Position numbers and translations under genes: made by a program
The notes under the pieces: model-generated
What the model was told of the DNA's origin: nothing
Seen by the model: only the letters and a program-made list of their open reading frames with translations
Database searches by the model: none
Part shown: positions 1 to 3,945 of the stretch, piece after piece
Position numbering within the stretch: position 1 is the first letter of the stretch
Layout of the letters: each line of letters begins with the position of its first letter
NCBI GenBank assembly: GCA_039189655.1
Contig: JBCCYN010000207.1
Location: 1 to 5,656 of the forward strand
DNA: 5,656 nucleotides
Source of the DNA: Acuticoccus sp039189655
Lineage (GTDB): Bacteria; Pseudomonadota; Alphaproteobacteria; Rhizobiales; Amorphaceae
Direction: 5' to 3'

Positions 1-233
1 ATTTGCCGTACGTAATCGAGCGCTTTGGCAACGGCCACATCGCCCGTTTGTTTGCCCTTGATGATCTCGACGAGCAACATTTTGTCGACCGGCGAGAAGA
101 AATGGATGCCGATGAACTGCTCTGGCCGCTGGCTGGCTTTGGCGAGCGCGGTGATTGGCAGGGTTGAGGTGTTGGTCGCAAAAATGGCGGTGTCGGGGAT
201 CGCGGCCTCAGCCTTGGCGGTGACCTCCTCTTT
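1..233 (-). pseudogene. Internal fragment of FadB/FadJ-type 3-hydroxyacyl-CoA dehydrogenase
   Basis: The minus strand reads as 77 residues in one open frame (codons from 233 down to 3). They match the end of the NAD-binding domain of the multifunctional fatty-acid oxidation enzymes, which oxidise L-3-hydroxyacyl-CoA to 3-ketoacyl-CoA in beta-oxidation. Visible hallmarks are an ATNTSTLPI segment, the IHFFSPVDKM motif with the catalytic His, and LVEIIKG with the partner Glu of the His-Glu dyad. The fragment runs off the left edge. At its N-terminal side similarity stops at KEEVTAKAEA: the next codons read Cys and Thr instead of the usual continuation, and the DNA becomes nqrD on the other strand. 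It is therefore cut on both sides. FadB, FadJ and other members of the family cannot be told apart from this piece. The identification is strong; whether it is a true genomic remnant or an assembly chimera is open. Confidence 0.85.
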
Positions 234-435
234 GCAGGTGGCCTTGGTGATGACGATCGCGGTGACACTGGTCACCGGGTTCTCCTCGATGTTCATTTCG
301 ATGATCCGCAACCACATCCCAAGCTCCATCCGGATCATCGTGCAAATGGTGATCATCGCCTCCTTGGTGATCCTGGTGGACCAAGTCCTGAAGGCCTACG
401 CATTTGAGATTTCCAAAACGCTGTCGGTTTTTGTG

Positions 436-693
436 GGTCTTATCATCACAAACTGCATTGTGATGGGCCGCGCAGAAGCCTTTGCCATGAAAAACCCACC
501 GCTTGACAGTTTTATCGATGGGGTTGGCAACGGGCTGGGATATGGCCTGATCCTAATGCTGGTCGGCTTCATCCGGGAGCTTTTTGGCGCGGGCAGCCTT
601 TTTGGCATCACAGTCCTTCCCACCGTCAACAACGGTGGATGGTACGTGCCCAACGGAATGCTGCTGCTGCCGCCCTCGGCCTTTTTCATCATC
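436..693 (+). repeat. nqrD tandem segment, copy 1 (86 codons)
   Basis: First of two adjacent, in-frame 258-bp segments. It spans GLIITNCIVM to PPSAFFII. Compared by eye codon by codon with copy 2, 62 of 258 bases differ (76% identity) but only 9 of 86 residues differ (about 90%). Most changes are at third positions. Copy 1 uses more A/T-ending codons (aca, att, gca, ttt, gga) than copy 2. Confidence 0.95.
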
Positions 694-951
694 GGGCTGA
701 TCATCACCAACTGCATCGTCATGGGCCGCGCCGAGGCCTTCGCCATGAAAAACCCGCCCATCGCATCGTTCATCGACGGCGTGGGCAACGGTCTTGGCTA
801 CGGGCTCATCCTGATGCTCGTGGGCTTTGTGCGCGAGCTTTTCGGCAACGGCAGCCTTTTCGGGGTCACCGTGATGGAAACGATCAATAATGGCGGCTGG
901 TACGTGCCCAACGGGATGCTCCTCCTTCCGCCGTCGGCGTTCTTCGTCATC
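694..951 (+). repeat. nqrD tandem segment, copy 2 (86 codons)
   Basis: Second copy, joined directly to the first at an Ile-Gly-Leu-Ile stretch. At this point the sequence expected at the C-terminal end of copy 1 (FFIIGLLIW in relatives) and the sequence at the start of copy 2 (VGLIITN) share nearly the same bases. Its codons are richer in G/C at third positions and resemble those of nqrE downstream, so copy 2 probably belongs with nqrEF. Confidence 0.95.
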
Positions 952-1026
952 GGCTGCCTCATTTGGCTCTTCCGCTCCATCAAGCCCGAGCAGGTGGAGC
1001 AGCGCGAATACAAGATCCAGACGGTC

Positions 1027-1030
1027 GGAG
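1027..1030 (+). promoter_or_regulatory. Ribosome binding site of nqrE, inside the end of nqrD
   Basis: GGAG lies 7 bases before the GTG at 1038. It supports that GTG as the start and implies translational coupling, because the nqrD stop TAG (1036-1038) shares its last G with the start codon. Confidence 0.7.
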
Positions 1031-1037
1031 CCCACTA

Positions 1038-1646
1038 GTGGAGCAGCTGGTCTCCATCGCGGTTAAGGCGATATTCGTTGAGAATCTCGCCCTGTCCTTC
1101 TTCCTGGGCATGTGCACGTTCATCGCCGTGTCCAAGAAGATCTCCACCGCGATCGGCCTTGGCATCTCCGTGATGATCGTCCAGTCGATCACCGTTCCGG
1201 CCAACAACCTGATCTTAAATTACCTCCTAAAACCCGGCGCCCTCGCCTGGGCCGGTTTCACCGATGTGGACCTGACGTTCCTCGGCCTCATCTCCTATAT
1301 CGGAGTCATCGCCGCGCTCGTTCAGATTCTCGAGATGGTCTTGGACAAGTATTTCCCGCCGCTCTACAACGCGCTCGGGATCTTCTTGCCCCTGATCACG
1401 GTGAACTGCGCCATCCTCGGCGGGTCGCTGTTCATGGTTGAACGGGACTACGACTTCGTCCAATCGGTGACCTACGGCATGTCCTCGGGCTTTGGTTGGG
1501 CGCTCGCCATCGCGGCGATGGCTGGGGTGCGCGAGAAGCTAAAATACTCTGATATCCCCGACGGCCTTCAGGGGTTGGGGATCACCTTCATCACCGCCGG
1601 TCTGATGGCGATGGCGTTCATGTCGTTCAGCGGCGTTAATCTCTGA
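1038..1646 (+). CDS. nqrE: NqrE, Na+-translocating NADH:quinone reductase subunit E
   Basis: A complete 202-residue integral membrane subunit, close to the usual length of about 198-202. NqrE belongs to the NqrD/NqrE/RnfA/RnfE family and, with NqrD, carries the intramembrane iron centre that passes electrons between NqrF and NqrC. The family signatures are all present: ENLALSFFLGMCTF with Cys26, VPANNLILN, IGVIAALVQILEM, PPLYNALGIFLPLITVNCAI with Cys124, and the ending GLGITFITAGLMA. The two cysteines correspond to the cluster ligands of the Vibrio enzyme. The GTG start was chosen because it gives the family N-terminus (M-E-x-L-x-S), has GGAG 7 bases upstream, and overlaps the nqrD stop by one base. 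An upstream extension of the frame into nqrD (from 963) is rejected. nqrF follows after 14 bases, so the genes are one operon. Nothing is unusual in the sequence. Confidence 0.97.
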   Translation: MEQLVSIAVKAIFVENLALSFFLGMCTFIAVSKKISTAIGLGISVMIVQSITVPANNLILNYLLKPGALAWAGFTDVDLTFLGLISYIGVIAALVQILEMVLDKYFPPLYNALGIFLPLITVNCAILGGSLFMVERDYDFVQSVTYGMSSGFGWALAIAAMAGVREKLKYSDIPDGLQGLGITFITAGLMAMAFMSFSGVNL

Positions 1647-1660
1647 CGGGAACAGTTCCG

Positions 1661-2881
1661 ATGGCCACGTTCAGCTTGGGCATACTGCTTTTCACGCTCA
1701 TTGTGCTTGCACTTGTGTCAGTGATTTTAGCCGCCCGATCGCGGCTCGTATCCACCGGCAACGTCAACATCACCATCAACGGCGAAAAAACCATTTCCGT
1801 GCCGGCCGGCGGAAAGCTGCTGCAGACCCTTGCGGAAGCAAAGCTTTTTGTCCCGTCGGCCTGCGGCGGTGGCGGCACCTGCGCCCAGTGCCGGGTAAAA
1901 ATTCACTCTGGCGGCGGGTCCATCCTTCCCACCGAGACGGGCCATATCACCAAGCGCGAAGCCGCTTGCGGTGACCGCTTATCCTGTCAAGTGGCCGTCA
2001 AGCAGGACATGGACGTGGAAGTCCCCGAAGAGGTCTTTGGGGTGAAGAAGTGGGAATGCACGGTTCGCTCAAACCACAACGTGGCAACCTTCATCAAAGC
2101 GCTGGTGCTGGAGCTACCCGCGGGCGAGGACGTAAACTTCCGCGCCGGCGGCTACATCCAGATCGAAGCGCCGGCCCACAAGCTCAGCTACCAAGAGTTT
2201 GACGTCGAAGAAGAGTACCGCGAGGACTGGGACAAGTTTAACCTCTGGCGGTACGAGTCCGCGGTGGAAGAACCCATCGAGCGCGCCTACTCCATGGCCA
2301 ACTACCCGGAAGAAAAGGGCCTGATCATGCTCAACGTCCGGGTTGCATCACCTCCGCCGCGCAGCGACGGTGTGCCGCCGGGGAAAATGTCGTCCTACAT
2401 TTTCAACCTGCGGCCCGGCGACAAGGTCACGATTTCCGGCCCCTTCGGCGAATTTTTCGCCCGGGAAACCAAGAAGGAAATGGTCTTTATCGGCGGCGGC
2501 GCGGGCATGGCGCCCATGCGCAGCCACATCTTCGATCAGCTGAAGCGGATCAAGACCGACCGAAAGATCACGTTCTGGTACGGTGCGCGCTCGCGGCGCG
2601 AAATGTTCTTCGTGGAAGATTTTGACAGTCTCGCGAAGGATAACCCGAATTTTGAATGGCACGTGGCGCTTTCCGACGCGCTGCCGGAAGACGCGTGGAC
2701 CGGCTACACCGGGTTCATCCACAACGTCCTTTACGACGAGTATTTGAAGGACCATCCGGCACCGGAAGACTGCGAGTATTACATGTGCGGCCCGCCGATC
2801 ATGAACCAGTCCGTGATCAAGATGCTCCTTGACCTGGGCGTCGACCGGGAAGACATCATGCTCGACGATTTCGGCGGCTAG
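1661..2881 (+). CDS. nqrF: NqrF, NADH-oxidising subunit of Na+-translocating NADH:quinone reductase
   Basis: A complete 406-residue protein (the Vibrio NqrF has 408). It oxidises NADH on the cytoplasmic side and passes electrons via FAD and a 2Fe-2S cluster into the membrane subunits. Domains in order: one N-terminal membrane helix (about residues 4-24); a ferredoxin domain (about 35-127) with cluster ligands Cys68, Cys74, Cys77 and Cys109 in the C-x5-C-x2-C...C pattern; an FAD domain with the RxYS motif at Arg208-Ser211 and GKMSSYIF at 241-248; and an NADH domain with GGGAGMAP at 278-285 and YMCGPPIMN (Cys376). The C-terminus ends DDFGG, with the Phe that in this family stacks on the flavin. 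The ATG at 1661 gives the membrane helix at the right place; a weak GACGGGA lies about 9 bases upstream. All key residues are intact. No nqrM or apbE maturation gene follows directly. Confidence 0.98.
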   Translation: MATFSLGILLFTLIVLALVSVILAARSRLVSTGNVNITINGEKTISVPAGGKLLQTLAEAKLFVPSACGGGGTCAQCRVKIHSGGGSILPTETGHITKREAACGDRLSCQVAVKQDMDVEVPEEVFGVKKWECTVRSNHNVATFIKALVLELPAGEDVNFRAGGYIQIEAPAHKLSYQEFDVEEEYREDWDKFNLWRYESAVEEPIERAYSMANYPEEKGLIMLNVRVASPPPRSDGVPPGKMSSYIFNLRPGDKVTISGPFGEFFARETKKEMVFIGGGAGMAPMRSHIFDQLKRIKTDRKITFWYGARSRREMFFVEDFDSLAKDNPNFEWHVALSDALPEDAWTGYTGFIHNVLYDEYLKDHPAPEDCEYYMCGPPIMNQSVIKMLLDLGVDREDIMLDDFGG

Positions 2882-2892
2882 AGCGCGTTTCA

Positions 2893-2912
2893 GCAACAGG
2901 GAATCATGTTGC
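2893..2912. other. Small hairpin 12 bases after the nqrF stop
   Basis: GCAACA and TGTTGC form a perfect 6-bp stem around an 8-base loop. It is followed by GCGCCTC rather than a T run, so it is not a classic terminator. It could be part of a palindromic intergenic repeat or protect the mRNA 3' end. Confidence 0.3.
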
Positions 2913-2948
2913 GCCTCGACCCGCCCGGAAAGACAAGAACTTAGAAAA

Positions 2949-2976
2949 GGTCATGCGATCGCTTGGTCGCGTGACC
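2949..2976 (+). terminator. Possible terminator hairpin after nqrF
   Basis: GGTCATGCGA (2949-2958) pairs with TCGCGTGACC (2967-2976): ten base pairs, including one G-T, with an 8-base loop. It lies 67 bases after the nqrF stop. On the plus strand only CTCTCT follows. Read on the minus strand the stem is followed by TTTTCTAAGTTCTT, so it resembles a terminator better in that direction. A second hairpin follows at 2981-3006. End of the nqr operon is the likely role; activity is inferred. Confidence 0.4.
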
Positions 2977-2980
2977 CTCT

Positions 2981-3006
2981 CTAGGTCAGGGCAGACCCGA
3001 ACCTAG
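2981..3006. other. Second hairpin in the nqrF 3' region
   Basis: CTAGGT (2981-2986) pairs with ACCTAG (3001-3006). After a 2x2 internal loop (CA/GA), GGG pairs with CCC around a CAGA tetraloop. It starts 4 bases after the preceding stem, giving two hairpins in tandem. No T run follows. Confidence 0.35.
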
Positions 3007-3505
3007 CCACGCCGCGCCTCGCGAACGACCCCCGGAACGAGCAGAAGTGCCCAAGGCTGCAAGGCCAGTGTGCGCATTGCCGACGTTGGGGCACGCGGCT
3101 TCCTGAACCGGTGGACTGGTCCCAGAGTTCAAACCACCGCGCCCGGGCCGACGACTACCGGCGGACGGTGTGAAAACCGCAAAACGCGCAGTATCCAGTC
3201 GCCCCATTGTCCATCCGGCGAGTGCGTTTGCGCCAACAATTTTCCGACGTTGACCCGCCAAGCCGGCGGTGCCTGCAGCATTGCTGTTAGTGTCTCGCGC
3301 CAAAATGCGCCGGGATTTATCCCCGGCCGAAATTCCGGTGTCATTCTTGCCCCGCCGCCAAGGCCGGGGGGAGCCGCGTACGGGCCGTCCGCCGCGTGGT
3401 CTTGGGGTTTCGGTGGTTTACTTCGCGCGCGGAACGGACGCGGGCGGAAAAAATACACCGGCCGGGTTTCGTTCTCGCCGTTGTCTCCTGGGCTACGGCG
3501 AACAT

Positions 3506-3696
3506 GAGAGACACGCCCCGGTGACGCTCTCGCGGGCTGAGGGGCGGCAGTGAGGACGGGGTATATCCCCGAGCCAAGGTCTCTTGGACGGGATGCCCTG
3601 CCCAGTCCGGGTAACCGGCCGCGGCGGGGTTTTGGGTGTAAAGCCTGGACCGCACCGGACAAAGCCGAAGGCGGGACCTGTGAGGGCAACCTCACA
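3506..3696 (+). other. Cluster of short hairpins, possible structured RNA
   Basis: Within about 190 bases several perfect stems occur: CGCCCC/GGGGCG (3514-3519 with 3541-3546), CGGGG-TATAT-CCCCG (3557-3571), CCAAG-GTCT-CTTGG (3574-3587), CCGG-GTAA-CCGG (3607-3618), and TGTGAGG-GCAA-CCTCACA (3679-3696). GTCCGG (3605-3610) can alternatively pair with CCGGAC (3655-3660). The two GNRA-type loops (GTAA, GCAA) exist only when read on the plus strand, which favours a plus-strand RNA. It does not match a riboswitch, RNase P RNA, 4.5S RNA or tmRNA that I can recognise. GC-rich DNA gives such stems by chance, so this is a weak call. Confidence 0.25.
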
Positions 3697-3801
3697 ACAC
3701 TTCAATTCACGCGGTTGCGCTCCCAGCGTCCCGCCGATCCCCCAAATCCTGTGCGCCTCCCGCGCCACGGGCCGCCGGCGCTCGCCTAGCCGCCAACAAA
3801 G

Positions 3802-3857
3802 GGCCACCAGCCCTCCCATGGGCCGGCAGCCCTCCCGTGGCCGGCAGCCATCCCATG
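3802..3857. repeat. Three-copy 18-19 bp direct repeat upstream of the flotillin gene
   Basis: Three adjacent units begin at 3802, 3821 and 3840 and share the core CAGCC(C/A)TCCC(A/G)TG. The first two units are 19 bases, the third 18. Units 2 and 3 share GCCGGCAGCC. The last unit runs into a 7-bp hairpin, CAGCCAT-CCC-ATGGCTG (3845-3861). The array ends about 88 bases before the flotillin start codon, where an operator or promoter could lie; a simple slippage repeat is equally possible. Confidence 0.6.
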
Positions 3858-3930
3858 GCTGGGAGAAAAATCAGACCCCGCGTTAAGCAAGACGGTGCGG
3901 AGGGCGTCCCATATCCTCGCGGTAGTTTGC

Positions 3931-3938
3931 GGGGAGAG
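3931..3938 (+). promoter_or_regulatory. Ribosome binding site of the flotillin gene
   Basis: GGGGAGAG lies 7 bases before the ATG at 3946. It decides the start: the resulting protein begins with a short hydrophilic lead and then the single membrane helix, as in other YqiK-type flotillins. No clear -35/-10 promoter was found between the direct repeat and this site. Confidence 0.7.
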
Positions 3939-3945
3939 AAGCGCT

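Larger units (their letters stand above)
208..1038 (+). pseudogene. nqrD: NqrD, Na+-translocating NADH:quinone reductase subunit D; N-terminus missing, C-terminal part duplicated
   Basis: NqrD is a polytopic inner-membrane subunit of the Na+-pumping NADH:ubiquinone reductase; together with NqrE it holds an iron centre inside the membrane. Similarity begins near SALAVTSSLQVALVMT and continues through RNHIPSSIRIIVQM and VDQVLKAYAFEISK to GLIITNCIVMGRAEAF. The segment from GLIITNCIVM to PPSAFFII then occurs a second time before the normal ending LIWLFRSIKPEQVE. An open frame extends upstream to an ATG at 25, but that part is antisense to the fadB-like fragment and is not NqrD. The real start, the first 25 or so residues and the first cluster cysteine (usually in a GVCSALAV context, here AASALAV) are absent. 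The conserved ITNC cysteine is present twice. Removing one 86-residue copy leaves a sequence of about normal NqrD size minus the N-terminus. It stops by a 1-base overlap with nqrE. Family identity is certain; a functional protein of this form is doubtful. Confidence 0.9.
2882..3945. other. 1.06-kb intergenic region with no convincing gene
   Basis: Several open frames of 60-190 codons overlap here on both strands. None has a good ribosome binding site, a recognisable domain or a clean start, and their translations are rich in Arg, Pro and Gly, as expected from chance frames in GC-rich DNA. No tRNA T-arm, rRNA, RNase P or tmRNA signature was seen by eye on either strand. The region contains hairpins after nqrF, a hairpin cluster around 3506-3696 and a short direct repeat before the flotillin gene, listed separately. 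It could hold a decayed gene or a non-coding RNA. Confidence 0.6.

Noticed and set aside
25..207. N-terminal extension of the nqrD open frame starting at ATG 25
   Set aside because: This stretch is the antisense of a well-conserved 3-hydroxyacyl-CoA dehydrogenase fragment, and its translation has no NqrD similarity.
396..1035. Minus-strand open frames of 130 and 160 codons over nqrD
   Set aside because: They are shadows of nqrD in other frames, with no recognisable protein; they partly repeat because nqrD itself is duplicated.
963..1037. Upstream extension of nqrE into nqrD
   Set aside because: NqrD coding is clear to 1038, and the GTG at 1038 gives the family N-terminus and has its own GGAG.
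3555..3600. Possible cobalamin riboswitch on the minus strand (AAGAGACCTTGG resembles its AGGAGACCTGCC end box)
   Set aside because: The required upstream core resembling GCTGCCCCCGCAACTG is absent and the order of elements does not fit.
3129..3695. 188-codon minus-strand frame, and the 145-codon plus-strand frame at 3070-3507
   Set aside because: No ribosome binding site, Arg/Pro/Gly-rich low-complexity translation, no motif; overlapping open frames on both strands are expected in GC-rich non-coding DNA.
3665..3700. Possible glycine riboswitch (GCCGAAGG followed by GGGCAACC)
   Set aside because: The closing CTCTCAGG element and the partner GGAGAG stem are missing.
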